Source: Pseudomonas sp. F(2018) (GTDB lineage: Bacteria; Pseudomonadota; Gammaproteobacteria; Pseudomonadales; Pseudomonadaceae). From it: a DNA stretch of 64,000 nucleotides. The number at the start of each line of letters is the position of its first letter. Within the stretch, counting starts at the first letter, position 1. Positions 20,828 through 32,163 of the stretch are shown piece after piece. A model generated the notes under the pieces. It ran no database searches and had not been told where the DNA came from. It saw nothing but the letters and a program-made list of their open reading frames with translations. The position numbers and the translations under genes were made by a program. Where the stretch lies: NCBI RefSeq assembly GCF_005508865.1, contig NZ_SCOM01000002.1, positions 1,173,623-1,237,622 on the forward strand. Direction: 5' to 3'.

Positions 20828-21046
20828 ATGTCGAAAGAAGACAGCTTCGAATTGGAAGGTACTGTCGTCGACACCCTGCCCAACACCATGTTCCGTGTGG
20901 AGTTGGAAAACGGGCACGTCGTTACCGCGCACATCTCCGGCAAGATGCGCAAGAACTACATCCGCATTCTGACTGGCGACAAGGTCCGCGTCGAACTGAC
21001 GCCGTATGACCTGAGCAAGGGCCGCATCACCTATCGCGCCCGCTGA
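20828..21046 (+). CDS. infA: Translation initiation factor IF-1
   Basis: A small OB-fold protein that binds the ribosomal A site during initiation. The 72-residue length and sequence ([51 protein letters not shown]) are the standard IF-1. The start is the ATG giving MSKEDSF, not upstream frames. It is next to clpA in convergent orientation, as in many gamma-proteobacteria. Confidence 0.98.
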   Translation: MSKEDSFELEGTVVDTLPNTMFRVELENGHVVTAHISGKMRKNYIRILTGDKVRVELTPYDLSKGRITYRAR

Positions 21047-21085
21047 TTCCGCCCTGGCGGAGTCGACCAGACAAGGTCCGAATAC

Positions 21086-21113
21086 AAAAACGCCCGGCAT
21101 CGCCGGGCGTTTT
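21086..21113. terminator. Bidirectional terminator infA / clpA
   Basis: CGCCCGGC-ATC-GCCGGGCG hairpin flanked by AAAAA on the left and TTTT on the right, able to stop both infA and the convergent clpA transcripts. Confidence 0.88.
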
Positions 21114-21129
21114 CGTTTGCCTACGGATA

Positions 21130-23400
21130 TCAGGCCGGCTCGGCCGTAGTCTCGAACTCGAAGTGCAGCTCGCCAGCTTCCAGGTCGATGTGCACTACGC
21201 CGCCATGCTCGGCCAGTTCGCCGAACAGGATCTCTTCGGCCAACGGCCGCTTGATCTTGTCCTGAATCAGCCGCGCCATCGGGCGTGCGCCCATCTGCAC
21301 GTCGTAGCCACCCTCCGCCAGCCAGCCACGCGCCGCGTCGCTGACCACCAGCTGCACCCGCTTGTCCTCCAGCTGCGCCTGCAGTTCGGTGAGGAACTTG
21401 TCGACGATGCTCTTGATCACTTCGTGGGTCAGGCGGCCGAACTGGATGATGGTATCCAGGCGGTTGCGGAACTCCGGCGTGAAGCTCTTCTTGATCACTT
21501 CCATGGCGTCGGACGAATGGTCCTGCAGGGTGAAGCCGATCGACGCACGCGCCGCGGTTTCCGCGCCGGCGTTGGTGGTCATGATCAGGATCACGTTGCG
21601 GAAGTCCGCCTTGCGCCCGTTGTTGTCGGTCAGCGTGCCGTGATCCATCACCTGCAGCAGCAGGTTGAAGACCTCCGGGTGAGCCTTCTCGATTTCGTCC
21701 AGCAGCAACACGCAGTGCGGCTGCTTGGTGATGGCCTCGGTCAGCAGACCACCCTGGTCGAAACCGACATAGCCGGGCGGAGCACCGATCAGGCGCGACA
21801 CGGTGTGGCGCTCCATGTACTCGGACATGTCGAAGCGCACCAGCTCGATGCCCATGGCCTTGGCCAACTGGCGAGCGGCCTCGGTCTTGCCCACGCCGGT
21901 CGGACCGGCGAACAGGAAGGAGCCCACCGGTTTGTCCGGCGCCTTGAGACCGGCGCGAGACAGCTTGATGGCGGTGGACAGCGAATCGATCGCCGCATCC
22001 TGGCCGAACACGGTGAGCTTGAGATCGCGCTCCAGGTTGCGCAGCAACTCCTTGTCCGAGCTGCTGACATGCTTCGGCGGAATCCGCGCGATCTTCGCGA
22101 CGATATCCTCGACCTGGGCCACTTCGATGCGCTTGGCGCGCTTCTCTTCCGGCTGCAAGCGCTGATAGGCACCCGCCTCGTCGATCACGTCGATGGCCTT
22201 GTCCGGCATGTGCCGGTCATTGATGTAGCGCGCCGCCAGCTCGGCCGCTGCGCGCAGGGCCTCGTCGCTGTACTCGATGTGGTGATGCTGCTCGAAGCGC
22301 GCCTTGAGCCCCTTGAGGATACCGACGGTGTCTTCCACAGACGGCTCGGTGACATCGACTTTCTGGAAGCGCCGCGCCAGGGCCCGATCCTTCTCGAAGA
22401 TGCCGCGGAATTCCTGGAAGGTGGTGGAGCCGATGCAGCGGATCTCACCGGACGACAGCAGCGGCTTGAGCAGGTTGGAGGCATCCATCACCCCACCCGA
22501 GGCCGCACCGGCACCGATGATGGTGTGGATCTCGTCGATGAACAGGATCGCGTGCGGGCGCTTGCGCAGCTCGTTGAGTAGCGCCTTGAAGCGCTTCTCG
22601 AAGTCGCCGCGGTACTTGGTGCCAGCCAGCAGCGCACCGAGATCGAGGGAGTAGACCACGCTCTCGGACAACAGATCCGGCACCTGGCCGTCGACGATGC
22701 GCTTGGCCAGGCCTTCGGCGATGGCGGTCTTGCCGACCCCGGCCTCACCGACCAGCAGCGGGTTGTTCTTGCGGCGGCGCGCGAGAATCTGTGCCACGCG
22801 CTCGACCTCGTGCTCACGCCCTACCAGCGGATCGATGCGACCCAGACGCGACAGTTCATTGAGGTTGCTGGCGTAGGCATCCAGCGGATTGCCCGAGGCT
22901 GCGGACTCACCGCCCTCCTCGTCCTGCATTTCCTGCTCGTTCTCGTGGTGGTCGGCATGGCCCGGCACCTTGGAGATGCCATGGGCGATGTAGTTGACCA
23001 CGTCGATGCGGGCGACGCTCTGCTGCTTGAGCAGGAACACCGCCTGGCTTTCCTGCTCGCTGAAGATCGCGACCAGCACGTTGGCGCCAGTGACTTCGCG
23101 CTTGCCGGAACTCTGCACGTGGAATACGGCACGCTGCAGCACGCGCTGGAAGCCCAGGGTTGGCTGGGTCTCACGCTCTTCGTCGTGCTGCGGAATCAGT
23201 GGGGTGGTGGAGTCGATGAACTCCTGCAGATCATGCCGGAGCTTGTCCAGGTTGGCGCCACAGGCGCGCAGTACGGTTGCTGCAGCCTCGTTATCCAGCA
23301 AGGCGAGAAGCAGGTGCTCGACCGTCATGAACTCATGGCGCTTGGCACGTGCCTCCTTGAAGGCCAGATTGAGGGTGACTTCCAGCTCTCGATTCAACAT
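21130..23400 (-). CDS. clpA: ATP-dependent Clp protease ATPase subunit ClpA
   Basis: A hexameric unfoldase that feeds proteins to ClpP. The 756-residue length is normal. The N domain ([27 protein letters not shown]) is the docking site for ClpS. AAA-1 has [15 protein letters not shown] and AAA-2 has [15 protein letters not shown]; an IGL-type ClpP-docking loop should lie in AAA-2 but I could not place it surely (ARASIGFT is a candidate). The ATG giving MLNREL is preferred over an upstream start. clpS is 29 bases upstream on the same strand. Confidence 0.97.
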   Translation of the reverse strand: MLNRELEVTLNLAFKEARAKRHEFMTVEHLLLALLDNEAAATVLRACGANLDKLRHDLQEFIDSTTPLIPQHDEERETQPTLGFQRVLQRAVFHVQSSGKREVTGANVLVAIFSEQESQAVFLLKQQSVARIDVVNYIAHGISKVPGHADHHENEQEMQDEEGGESAASGNPLDAYASNLNELSRLGRIDPLVGREHEVERVAQILARRRKNNPLLVGEAGVGKTAIAEGLAKRIVDGQVPDLLSESVVYSLDLGALLAGTKYRGDFEKRFKALLNELRKRPHAILFIDEIHTIIGAGAASGGVMDASNLLKPLLSSGEIRCIGSTTFQEFRGIFEKDRALARRFQKVDVTEPSVEDTVGILKGLKARFEQHHHIEYSDEALRAAAELAARYINDRHMPDKAIDVIDEAGAYQRLQPEEKRAKRIEVAQVEDIVAKIARIPPKHVSSSDKELLRNLERDLKLTVFGQDAAIDSLSTAIKLSRAGLKAPDKPVGSFLFAGPTGVGKTEAARQLAKAMGIELVRFDMSEYMERHTVSRLIGAPPGYVGFDQGGLLTEAITKQPHCVLLLDEIEKAHPEVFNLLLQVMDHGTLTDNNGRKADFRNVILIMTTNAGAETAARASIGFTLQDHSSDAMEVIKKSFTPEFRNRLDTIIQFGRLTHEVIKSIVDKFLTELQAQLEDKRVQLVVSDAARGWLAEGGYDVQMGARPMARLIQDKIKRPLAEEILFGELAEHGGVVHIDLEAGELHFEFETTAEPA

Positions 23401-23429
23401 AGCTTCACCTCTTGCCCAAGCGGGACGGC

Positions 23430-23792
23430 TCAACCGTCCTTTTCTATCTCACAGAGTAGCGGATGCTGGCTTTCCTTGGCGTACTGGTTGACCTGCATCG
23501 CCTTGGTCTCTGCGATATCGCGAGTAAACACCCCGCAGATTGCCTTTCCTTCCGTATGTACAGTAAGCATGACCTTGGTGGCCAGCTGCCGGTTCATACC
23601 AAAGAACAGCTCTAGTACTTCGACCACAAAATCCATCGGAGTGTAATCGTCGTTGAACATCAGCACCTTATACAGAGGCGGTGCCTGCAGTGCCGGCTTC
23701 GCTTCCTGCACTGCCAGGCCGGTCGAATCGTCCTCGTGCTCGCTCGGACGATCTTGATTGAATGTTAGTCGAATCTGGCTGCGTGGATGCAT
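23430..23792 (-). CDS. clpS: Clp protease adaptor ClpS
   Basis: Binds N-terminal Leu, Phe, Tyr or Trp and delivers N-degron substrates to ClpAP. The 120-residue protein has a flexible N-terminal extension and the core [23 protein letters not shown], with the Asn-Asp pair and Met of the residue-binding pocket, then [16 protein letters not shown] with the conserved His. It is transcribed with clpA and divergently from cspD. Confidence 0.97.
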   Translation of the reverse strand: MHPRSQIRLTFNQDRPSEHEDDSTGLAVQEAKPALQAPPLYKVLMFNDDYTPMDFVVEVLELFFGMNRQLATKVMLTVHTEGKAICGVFTRDIAETKAMQVNQYAKESQHPLLCEIEKDG

Positions 23793-24022
23793 GCTGAACT
23801 AATGGTCTCGTGACCGGTCGGAGGTTGATGCTAGACGGAGTTTGATCGGTTTCTCAGCCGGCCGCCCTAGCACCTTGACTAAAGGCAAAACGGTGTTACA
23901 AACAGTGAATACCCTTCTCGGGTATCGGGGTTCCGCGGCTAGTGCCCTTACGGCCGAAGTCGGACGTGGAGCTGAAGTGGATGATACTCCAGTGATGGAG
24001 TCCTTTGCAGAGGGATGTCAGC

Positions 24023-24286
24023 ATGCTCAGCGGTAAGGTCAAGTGGTTCAACAACGCCAAGGGCTACGGATTCATCGTGGCCGATGGCCGAGATGAGGAC
24101 CTGTTCGCCCATTACTCGGCTATCCAGATGGACGGCTACAAGACTCTCAAGGCCGGTCAAGCGGTCAAGTTCGATATTGTGCAAGGTCCCAAGGGCCTGC
24201 ATGCAGTCAATATCAGCCCGATTCTGGCAACCAGTGAATCCCCGGCGACCACCAGCTCGCCGCAAAGCACTCCGGTAGAAGCCTGA
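24023..24286 (+). CDS. cspD: Cold-shock domain protein CspD
   Basis: An 87-residue cold-shock OB-fold protein. RNP-1 KGYGFI and RNP-2-like LFAHYSAI are present. E. coli CspD is a stationary-phase inhibitor of DNA replication that binds single-stranded DNA. The C terminus has a short Ser/Thr/Pro-rich tail. The start ATG follows AGAGGGATGTC. The divergent arrangement with clpS-clpA is the same as in E. coli, and CspD is a protease substrate there, though of Lon. Confidence 0.93.
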   Translation: MLSGKVKWFNNAKGYGFIVADGRDEDLFAHYSAIQMDGYKTLKAGQAVKFDIVQGPKGLHAVNISPILATSESPATTSSPQSTPVEA

Positions 24287-24301
24287 TAAGAGAGCTTAAA
24301 T

Positions 24302-24331
24302 AAAAAAGGCCGGTCAATGACCGGCCTTTTT
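24302..24331. terminator. Bidirectional terminator cspD / icd
   Basis: AAAAAA-GGCCGGTC-AAT-GACCGGCC-TTTTT between the convergent cspD and icd genes. Confidence 0.9.
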
Positions 24332-24347
24332 GTTTACCACTCGTCGC

Positions 24348-25604
24348 TTACATGTGGGCGATGAGGGCGTCGCCGAACTCGGAGCAGGACAGCAGCTTGG
24401 CGCCTTCCATCAGACGCTCGAAGTCGTAAGTCACGGTCTTCGCGGCGATGGCACCGTTGGTGCCCTTGATGATCAGGTCGGCAGCTTCCAGCCAGCCCAT
24501 GTGGCGCAGCATCATCTCGGCAGAGAGGATGACCGAACCCGGGTTGACCTTGTCCAGACCGGCGTACTTCGGCGCGGTGCCGTGGGTAGCTTCGAACATG
24601 GCCACGCTATCGGACAGGTTGGCGCCCGGAGCGATACCGATACCACCCACTTCCGCCGCCAGGGCGTCGGACAGGTAGTCACCGTTCAGGTTCAGGGTGG
24701 CGATCACGTCGTACTCGGCCGGACGCAGCAGGATCTGCTGCAGCATGGCGTCGGCGATGGCGTCTTTCACCACGATGTTCTTGCCGGTGTTCGGGTTCTT
24801 GAACTGCATCCACGGGCCGCCGTCCAGCAGCTCGGCGCCGAACTCGTCACGCGCCACTTCGTAGCCCCAATCTTTGAAGGCACCTTCAGTGAACTTCATG
24901 ATGTTGCCTTTGTGCACGATGGTCAGCGAGTCGCGGTCGTTGTCGACGGTGTACTGCAGAGCCTTGCGCACCAGACGCTTGGTGCCTTCTTTGGACACCG
25001 GCTTGACGCCGATACCGCAGTCCTGGTCGAAACGGATCTTGGTGACGCCCATTTCTTCTTTCAGGAACTTGATGACCTTGGTCGCTTCTGGCGAACCGGC
25101 CTTCCACTCGATACCGGCATAAATGTCTTCCGAGTTTTCGCGGAAGATGGTCATGTCGACGTCGCCTGGCTTCTTGACCGGGCTAGGCACGCCTTCGAAC
25201 CAGCGCACCGGACGCAGGCAGACGTACAGGTCCAGCTCCTGGCGCAGGGCCACGTTCAGCGAACGGATGCCACCGCCGACCGGAGTGGTCAGAGGGCCCT
25301 TGATGGACACGACGTAGTCGCGCACGGCTTCCAGAGTTTCTTTCGGCAGCCAGGTGTCCTGGTCGTAGACCTGGGTGGCTTTTTCGCCGGCGTAGACTTC
25401 CATCCAGGCGATCTTGCGCTCGCCGCCGTAGGCTTTCTGGACGGCAGCGTCGACGACCTTGATCATCACCGGGCTGATATCGACACCGATGCCATCACCT
25501 TCGATGAAGGGGATGATCGGGTTGTTCGGCACGTTCAGGGACATGTCGGCGTTGACGGTGATTTTGTCGCCGTTCGCAGGCACCTGGATCTTCTGGTATC
25601 CCAT
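24348..25604 (-). CDS. icd: NADP-dependent isocitrate dehydrogenase
   Basis: Oxidative decarboxylation of isocitrate to 2-oxoglutarate in the TCA cycle. The 418-residue dimeric-type enzyme has the substrate loop with the regulatory serine ([12 protein letters not shown]), metal ligands in the IPDAMLQ-equivalent region (IADAMLQQ) and NADP-specificity residues Lys-Tyr in [12 protein letters not shown]. In E. coli the loop Ser is phosphorylated by AceK, but whether that holds here is not visible. It stands opposite the nudJ gene with two operator-like repeats between. The monomeric Idh gene that I recall beside icd in P. aeruginosa is absent. Confidence 0.97.
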   Translation of the reverse strand: MGYQKIQVPANGDKITVNADMSLNVPNNPIIPFIEGDGIGVDISPVMIKVVDAAVQKAYGGERKIAWMEVYAGEKATQVYDQDTWLPKETLEAVRDYVVSIKGPLTTPVGGGIRSLNVALRQELDLYVCLRPVRWFEGVPSPVKKPGDVDMTIFRENSEDIYAGIEWKAGSPEATKVIKFLKEEMGVTKIRFDQDCGIGVKPVSKEGTKRLVRKALQYTVDNDRDSLTIVHKGNIMKFTEGAFKDWGYEVARDEFGAELLDGGPWMQFKNPNTGKNIVVKDAIADAMLQQILLRPAEYDVIATLNLNGDYLSDALAAEVGGIGIAPGANLSDSVAMFEATHGTAPKYAGLDKVNPGSVILSAEMMLRHMGWLEAADLIIKGTNGAIAAKTVTYDFERLMEGAKLLSCSEFGDALIAHM

Positions 25605-25695
25605 GCTGGACTCCGTTTGTTTTCGTGGTCTGACAATCCGTCGAACGGGTGGCGCGACGGACGATACTTTGGGTCTCGGAAAGGTGCCGCATTCT

Positions 25696-25710
25696 TGTAG
25701 TTTTTCTACA
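25696..25710. promoter_or_regulatory. Operator-like repeat TGTAG-N5-CTACA, site 1
   Basis: A perfect 5-bp inverted repeat with spacer TTTTT, about 90 bases before the icd start. It resembles the operators of RpiR-family regulators RccR and HexR, which control central carbon genes in Pseudomonas. The assignment to a protein is from memory of those motifs. Confidence 0.5.
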
Positions 25711-25789
25711 GAAAGTCACGCACTTTTCGACATTTACTGACAGCCTGGTGACAGCCTAGACTGCTTAGATCCTGGCCCGGCGCCATTCG

Positions 25790-25804
25790 TGTAGTCAAAC
25801 TACA
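25790..25804. promoter_or_regulatory. Operator-like repeat TGTAG-N5-CTACA, site 2
   Basis: TGTAGT-CAA-ACTACA, a perfect 6-bp inverted repeat with the same 15-bp overall length as site 1 and centred 94 bases from it. It is nearer nudJ. The pair could serve both divergent promoters or support a DNA loop. Confidence 0.5.
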
Positions 25805-25920
25805 GGCACGCTACAGAATGTCCCGCAAGGGCGTTTTCAATCCTAGCAGCTCGGCTCCAGAATGCTTTGACTTCGGTCTCAGCCGACAGTTAGCCCCGTT
25901 GCTTCGCAGAGGTTTCCGCA

Positions 25921-26367
25921 ATGCGCTTTACCCCCCACGTCACAGTCGCCACCGTCGTCGAGGACCAGGGCCGCTTCCTGCTGGTCGAGGAGCTGGCCGG
26001 CGGCCAGGCGGTATTTAACCAGCCTGCCGGCCATCTGGAAGCCGACGAAAGTCTGATCGAGGCAGCCCTGCGCGAAACCCTGGAAGAAACCGGCTGGCAG
26101 GTCGAGCTGACCGCCGTCACCGGCATCTACCTGTATACCGCACCGAGCAATGGCGTGACTTACCAGCGCGTATGCTTCGCCGCCAGGCCGCTGCGCCACC
26201 TGCCGGATTCGCCGCTGGACGAGGGCATCATCGGCCCGCAATGGCTGACCCGCGACGAGCTGGCCGCCCAGCCCGAACGCTGGCGCAGCGAACTGGTGCT
26301 GCGCTGCATCGATGACTACCTGGCCGGCGAACGCCACTCCCTGAGCCTGATCCGCGACCCGGCCTGA
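25921..26367 (+). CDS. nudJ: Nudix hydrolase NudJ
   Basis: A 148-residue phosphohydrolase. The Nudix box G-x5-E-x7-R-E-x2-E-E-x-G runs from GHLEADE to REx-LEETGW near residues 39-61. The E. coli homologue NudJ (YmfB) hydrolyses nucleoside tri- and diphosphates and thiamin pyrimidine pyrophosphates. Its position just before mnmA-hflD-purB is the same as in E. coli, which supports this name over other Nudix enzymes. Confidence 0.9.
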   Translation: MRFTPHVTVATVVEDQGRFLLVEELAGGQAVFNQPAGHLEADESLIEAALRETLEETGWQVELTAVTGIYLYTAPSNGVTYQRVCFAARPLRHLPDSPLDEGIIGPQWLTRDELAAQPERWRSELVLRCIDDYLAGERHSLSLIRDPA

Positions 26368-26434
26368 TTCGCCGCGCAGCGCCCGCTCCTGATAGAATCG
26401 TCCACTTTCTGCAGTCAGCCCCCTTCGAATTCCC

Positions 26435-27553
26435 ATGCGCGAACCAGCCAATACCCGAGTGATCGTCGGCATGTCCGGCGGCGTCGACTCTTCCGTTTCC
26501 GCCCTCCTGCTGCTCGAGCAGGGCTACCAGGTGGAAGGCCTGTTCATGAAGAACTGGGAAGAAGACGACGGCACCGAATACTGCACCGCCATGGACGACC
26601 TGGCCGACGCCCAGGCCGTGTGCGACCGCATCGGCATCAAGCTGCACACCGCCAACTTCGCGGCGGAATACTGGGACAACGTGTTCGAGCACTTCCTCGC
26701 CGAATACAAGGCCGGACGCACGCCGAACCCGGACATCCTGTGCAACCGCGAGATCAAGTTCAAAGCCTTCCTCGACTACGCACTGAGCCTCGGCGCCGAT
26801 CTGATCGCCACCGGCCACTATGTGCGCCGCCGCGATGTCGACAGCCGCAGCGAACTGCTCAAGGGCCTCGACCCGAACAAGGACCAGAGCTACTTCCTGC
26901 ACGCCGTCGGCGGCGAGCAGATCGGCCGCACCCTGTTCCCGGTCGGCGAACTGGAGAAGCCGCAGGTGCGCGCCATCGCCGAGAAGTACGAACTGGCGAC
27001 CGCCAAGAAGAAGGACTCCACTGGCATCTGCTTCATCGGTGAACGCCGCTTCAGCGACTTCCTCAAGCAGTACCTGCCGGCCCAGCCGGGCGACATCGAG
27101 ACCACCGAGGGCGAAGTCATCGGCCGCCACGTCGGCCTGATGTACCACACCATCGGCCAGCGTCAGGGCCTGGGCATCGGCGGCCTGAAGAATGCCGGCG
27201 ACGACCCCTGGTATGTGCTGGCCAAGGACCTGACCCGCAACGTGCTGGTGGTCGGCCAGGGCAACGAACACCCCTGGCTGTTCTCCCGCGCCCTGCTCGC
27301 CTCCGAGATCTACTGGGTCAACCCGGTCGATCTGCACATCCCGCGCCGCCTCACCGCCAAGGTGCGCTACCGCCAGGCCGACCAGGCCTGCACCCTGGAG
27401 AAGACCGAGAACGGCTACCGCGCCGTGTTCGACGAGCCGCAGCGCGCCGTCACCCCGGGCCAGTCCGTGGTGTTCTACGACGGCGAGATCTGCCTCGGCG
27501 GCGGTGTGATCGAGACGGCCGAGCCCTGGTTCGAGGGAGCCGGCCTGGCATGA
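26435..27553 (+). CDS. mnmA: tRNA 2-thiouridylase MnmA
   Basis: Uses ATP and persulfide sulfur from TusE to make s2U34 in Lys, Glu and Gln tRNAs. The 372-residue protein has the PP-loop [15 protein letters not shown], and the two catalytic cysteines in [12 protein letters not shown] and [13 protein letters not shown]. The [11 protein letters not shown] segment is also typical. It overlaps hflD by four bases. With tusDCBE in the window, only TusA and IscS of the sulfur route lie elsewhere. Confidence 0.97.
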   Translation: MREPANTRVIVGMSGGVDSSVSALLLLEQGYQVEGLFMKNWEEDDGTEYCTAMDDLADAQAVCDRIGIKLHTANFAAEYWDNVFEHFLAEYKAGRTPNPDILCNREIKFKAFLDYALSLGADLIATGHYVRRRDVDSRSELLKGLDPNKDQSYFLHAVGGEQIGRTLFPVGELEKPQVRAIAEKYELATAKKKDSTGICFIGERRFSDFLKQYLPAQPGDIETTEGEVIGRHVGLMYHTIGQRQGLGIGGLKNAGDDPWYVLAKDLTRNVLVVGQGNEHPWLFSRALLASEIYWVNPVDLHIPRRLTAKVRYRQADQACTLEKTENGYRAVFDEPQRAVTPGQSVVFYDGEICLGGGVIETAEPWFEGAGLA

Positions 27554-28170
27554 GCCCCATTCAGGAACAACTGATCGCCCTCTCCGCCGTGTTCCAGGCC
27601 GCCAGCCTGGTGGACAAGCTGGCACGCACCGGTCAGGTCAGCGACGCCCAGCTTGGCTGCCTGCTCGGCAGCCTATTGGTGCGCGATCCGAAGAGCACCC
27701 TGGAAGTCTACGGCGGCGACGATCTCAATCTGCGTGAGGGCTACAAGGCCCTGGTCAGCACCCTGGAACGCAACCCGGCCAGCCTGCAGCGCGAGCCGCT
27801 GCGCTACGCCCTGGCCCTGCTCGGCCTGGAGCGCCAACTGGCCAAGCGTGACGACATGCTGCAGACCGTCGGCAACCGCCTCGACCAGATCCAGAATCAG
27901 GTCGAGCACTTCGGCCTGACCCACGACAACGTGGTGGCCGCCTGTGGCGGGCTGTACCAGGACACCATCAGCACCTTCCGTCAGCGCATCCAGGTGCACG
28001 GCGACATGCGCTTCCTGCAACAGCCGGCCGTAGCCTCCAAGGTGCGCGCCCTGCTGCTCACCGGCATTCGCTCGGCGCGCCTGTGGCGCCAGCTCGGCGG
28101 TCACCGCTGGCAGCTGGTGTTCAGCCGCGGCAAGCTGCTCAAGGAACTCTATCCGCTGCTGCGGAGCTGA
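27550..28170 (+). CDS. hflD: HflD-like protein
   Basis: A 206-residue helical protein of the HflD family. E. coli HflD binds phage lambda CII at the membrane and affects the lysis-lysogeny choice; its cell role is unclear. Features are [17 protein letters not shown] near the N terminus and [17 protein letters not shown] near the C terminus. ATGA overlap with mnmA implies coupling. The mnmA-hflD-purB order matches E. coli. Confidence 0.93.
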   Translation: MSPIQEQLIALSAVFQAASLVDKLARTGQVSDAQLGCLLGSLLVRDPKSTLEVYGGDDLNLREGYKALVSTLERNPASLQREPLRYALALLGLERQLAKRDDMLQTVGNRLDQIQNQVEHFGLTHDNVVAACGGLYQDTISTFRQRIQVHGDMRFLQQPAVASKVRALLLTGIRSARLWRQLGGHRWQLVFSRGKLLKELYPLLRS

Positions 28171-28173
28171 GCC

Positions 28174-29043
28174 GTGGATATCCCCAGCCGCAGCGTGAAG
28201 CCGGTGCAGGGCGCCCTGCTCCTGGCAATTTCCGCTCTGTTGTTCTCGTTGATGGGCGTCGGCATCCGCGAAGTATCCAGCGGGGTCAACAACGAGTCGG
28301 TGGTGTTCTTCCGCAACCTGGTCGGCGTGCTGTTCTTCCTACCGCTGGTGCTGCTCAAGGGCACCGGCCCGCTGAAGACCGGGCGCATCAGGTCGCATCT
28401 ATGGCGCACCACCTACGGCCTGGCGGCGATGTACTGCTTCTTCTACGCCATCGCCCACCTGCCGCTGGCCGACGCCATGCTCTTCACCTACTCGGCGCCG
28501 GTGTTCACACCCGTACTCGCCTGGTGGCTGCTCAAGGAACCGCTGACCAAACGCATGCTGCTGACTACCGCCATCGGCCTGGTCGGCGTGCTGCTGGTGG
28601 CCAAGCCCAGCGAGGCCCTGCTCGACACCCAGGCCCTGGTCGGCCTGGCCGCCAGCATCCTGGCCGCCTTCGCCTTCGTCTCCATTCGTGAGATGAGCGA
28701 CACCGAACCGGCCTTCCGCATCGTCTTCTACTTCTCGCTGTTCAGCGCGCTGATTTCCGCCGTGCCGCTGACCTGGGCCTGGCAGCCGCTGGACCAGCAC
28801 CAGCTCGGCCTGCTGCTGGTGATCGGCCTGCTCGCCACCGTCAGCCAGATCGTCATGTCCAAGGCCTATGGCCTGGCGCCGCCCGGCCTGATCGGCCCCT
28901 TCGCCTACCTGGCCATCGTCTTCGCCGGGATCGTCGCCTGGCTGCGCTGGGGGGAGATGCCGGACCTCACCTCGTTGATCGGCGCCGCGTTGATCTTCAG
29001 CGCCAGCCTGCTGTCCATCGCTCGCCGACCCGCCGTCCGCTAA
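28174..29043 (+). CDS. EamA/DMT-family transporter
   Basis: A 289-residue inner-membrane protein with ten hydrophobic helices in two EamA repeats (first about residues 15-145, second about 155-285). Typical features include the end of repeat 1 (LPLADAMLFTYSAPVFTPVLAWWLLKEPLT) and repeat 2 (GPFAYLAIVFAGIVAWLRWGE). Substrates in this superfamily are metabolites, amino acids or drugs; none can be named here. It starts at GTG three bases after hflD, so it is likely cotranscribed with mnmA-hflD. It separates hflD from purB, unlike E. coli. Confidence 0.9.
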   Translation: MDIPSRSVKPVQGALLLAISALLFSLMGVGIREVSSGVNNESVVFFRNLVGVLFFLPLVLLKGTGPLKTGRIRSHLWRTTYGLAAMYCFFYAIAHLPLADAMLFTYSAPVFTPVLAWWLLKEPLTKRMLLTTAIGLVGVLLVAKPSEALLDTQALVGLAASILAAFAFVSIREMSDTEPAFRIVFYFSLFSALISAVPLTWAWQPLDQHQLGLLLVIGLLATVSQIVMSKAYGLAPPGLIGPFAYLAIVFAGIVAWLRWGEMPDLTSLIGAALIFSASLLSIARRPAVR

Positions 29044-29077
29044 CCGGACGGACCAGTCCGGGCGACTTCATGTATGA

Positions 29078-30490
<1,413 letters not shown>

Positions 30491-30507
30491 GCGGCACCAG
30501 CCTTATC

Positions 30508-30538
30508 GACGCCCGGCTGAGCCGGGCGTTTTTATTTT
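30508..30538 (+). terminator. Terminator of purB
   Basis: CGCCCGGC-TGA-GCCGGGCG hairpin followed by TTTTTATTTT. Confidence 0.9.
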
Positions 30539-30568
30539 AGCCATTTCATCTCTTTCAAAGGCTTAGCC

Positions 30569-31735
30569 ATGAATCCTGATACTCCTCTGCAGCTGCTGGG
30601 CGGCCTCACTCCTCGCGAGTTCCTGCGCGACTACTGGCAACAGAAGCCCCTGCTGATCCGCCAGGCCATCCCCGGCTTCGAGAGCCCGATCACCGGCGAC
30701 GAACTGGCCGGCCTGGCCCTGGAAGAGGAAGTCGAGTCGCGCCTGGTGCTGGAGCATGGCGCGCACCCGTGGGAGCTGCGCCGCGGCCCGTTCGCCGAGG
30801 ACGCCTTCAGCCAGCTGCCGGAGCGCGACTGGACCCTGCTGGTGCAGGCCGTCGACCAGTTCGTGCCGGAAGTGGCCGAGGTGCTCAAGGACTTCGGCTT
30901 CCTGCCCAGCTGGCGTATCGACGACCTGATGATCAGCTTCGCCGCGCCCGGCGGCAGCGTCGGCCCGCACTTCGACAACTACGACGTGTTTCTGCTGCAG
31001 GCCGAAGGCCAGCGCCGCTGGAAGATCGGCCAGATGTGCGATGCCGACAGCAAGCTGCTGCAACACGCCGACCTGCGCATCCTGGCCGACTTCGAGCAGA
31101 CCGACGAGTGGGTGCTGGAGCCCGGCGACATGCTCTACCTGCCGCCGCGCCTGGCCCACTACGGCATCGCCGAAGACGACTGCATGACCTACTCGGTCGG
31201 CTTCCGCGCACCGAGCGCCGCCGAGGTACTGACCCACTTCACCGACTTCCTCGCCCAGTTCCTGCCGGACGAGGAGCGCTACAGCGACGCCGGCATGGCG
31301 CCGATCAGCGACCCGCACCAGATCCAGCAGGACGCCCTCGACCGCCTGAAGAAGCTGCTGACCGAGCACATGAGCGACGAGCGCCTGCTGCTCACCTGGT
31401 TCGGCCAGTTCATGACCGAGCCGCGCTACCCCGAGCTGGTCGCCGGCCCGGAGATCGAGGAAGAGGACTTCCTCGCCGCCCTCGAAGACGGCGCCGTGCT
31501 GGTGCGCAACCCCAGCGCGCGCCTGGCCTGGAGCGAGGTGGACGTCGGCCTGGTGCTGTTCGCCAGCGGCCAGAGCCGCCTGCTGCCGGCCCACCTCAAG
31601 GAACTGCTGCGCCTGGTGTGCGCCGCCGAGGCGCTGCACAGCGACAACCTGGCGCCTTGGTTGGCCGACGACGACGGGCGTACACTGGTGAAAGAACTGG
31701 TCCAGCAAGGAAGTTTGGAGTTTGCTGATGAGTGA
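30569..31735 (+). CDS. roxA: Ribosomal protein uL16 arginine hydroxylase
   Basis: A 2-oxoglutarate/Fe(II) oxygenase of the JmjC cupin class. E. coli YcfD/RoxA hydroxylates an arginine of ribosomal protein uL16. The 388-residue protein has the iron-binding triad: His134 and Asp136 in GPHFDNYDVF and His197 in RLAHYGIAE. The WRIDDLMISFAAPGGSVG strand precedes it, and the C-terminal winged-helix dimer domain is present by length. In E. coli the gene lies close to purB, after phoPQ; here it follows purB directly. It overlaps the next gene by eight bases. Confidence 0.95.
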   Translation: MNPDTPLQLLGGLTPREFLRDYWQQKPLLIRQAIPGFESPITGDELAGLALEEEVESRLVLEHGAHPWELRRGPFAEDAFSQLPERDWTLLVQAVDQFVPEVAEVLKDFGFLPSWRIDDLMISFAAPGGSVGPHFDNYDVFLLQAEGQRRWKIGQMCDADSKLLQHADLRILADFEQTDEWVLEPGDMLYLPPRLAHYGIAEDDCMTYSVGFRAPSAAEVLTHFTDFLAQFLPDEERYSDAGMAPISDPHQIQQDALDRLKKLLTEHMSDERLLLTWFGQFMTEPRYPELVAGPEIEEEDFLAALEDGAVLVRNPSARLAWSEVDVGLVLFASGQSRLLPAHLKELLRLVCAAEALHSDNLAPWLADDDGRTLVKELVQQGSLEFADE

Positions 31736-32153
31736 GATCCACGTCCGCCTCGCCCACTGGCAGAAGGACAATGCCGATCTGCGGCGCATCCGCGAGGCGG
31801 TGTTCGTCGCGGAACAGGCCGTGCCGGCAGAGCTCGAATGGGATGACGAGGACATTGAGGCCGTGCACTTCCTCGCCTGCGAGGGCGACTATCCGATTGG
31901 CACCGCGCGCCTGCTGGCGGACGGCCAGATCGGCCGCGTCTCGGTGCTCAAGGACTGGCGTGGCCTAAAGGTTGGCGATGCATTGATGCGCGCCGCCATC
32001 GAGGCCGCCGAGGCGCGTGGCCAGCACGAGCAGAAGCTCAGCGCCCAGGTACATGCCACCGCGTTCTACGAACGCCTGGGCTTCCAAGTGGAAGGCGGCG
32101 AGTACCTCGAGGCCGGCATTCCCCATGTACTGATGGTGCGCCACAGCGACTAG
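31728..32153 (+). CDS. GNAT-family N-acetyltransferase (ElaA/YjcF-like)
   Basis: A 141-residue single-domain GNAT protein. The acetyl-CoA site is in IGRVSVLKDWRGLKVGDALM, and the C-terminal strand-helix AFYERLGFQVEGGEYLEAGIPHVLM is the classic ending. Substrate is unknown. Its ATG lies inside the end of roxA (eight-base overlap), so translation is coupled. The start at 31728 gives MSEIHVRLAHW; two codons upstream lies a less likely TTG. Confidence 0.92.
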   Translation: MSEIHVRLAHWQKDNADLRRIREAVFVAEQAVPAELEWDDEDIEAVHFLACEGDYPIGTARLLADGQIGRVSVLKDWRGLKVGDALMRAAIEAAEARGQHEQKLSAQVHATAFYERLGFQVEGGEYLEAGIPHVLMVRHSD

Positions 32154-32163
32154 GACAGAGCTC

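Larger units (their letters stand above)
25605..25920. other. Divergent intergenic region icd / nudJ
   Basis: 316 bases with no gene. It contains two TGTAG-N5-CTACA repeats 94 bases apart, listed separately, and must hold promoters for icd and nudJ. No clear -35/-10 pair was fixed, although the repeat nearer icd is positioned where it could overlap the icd promoter. Confidence 0.6.
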
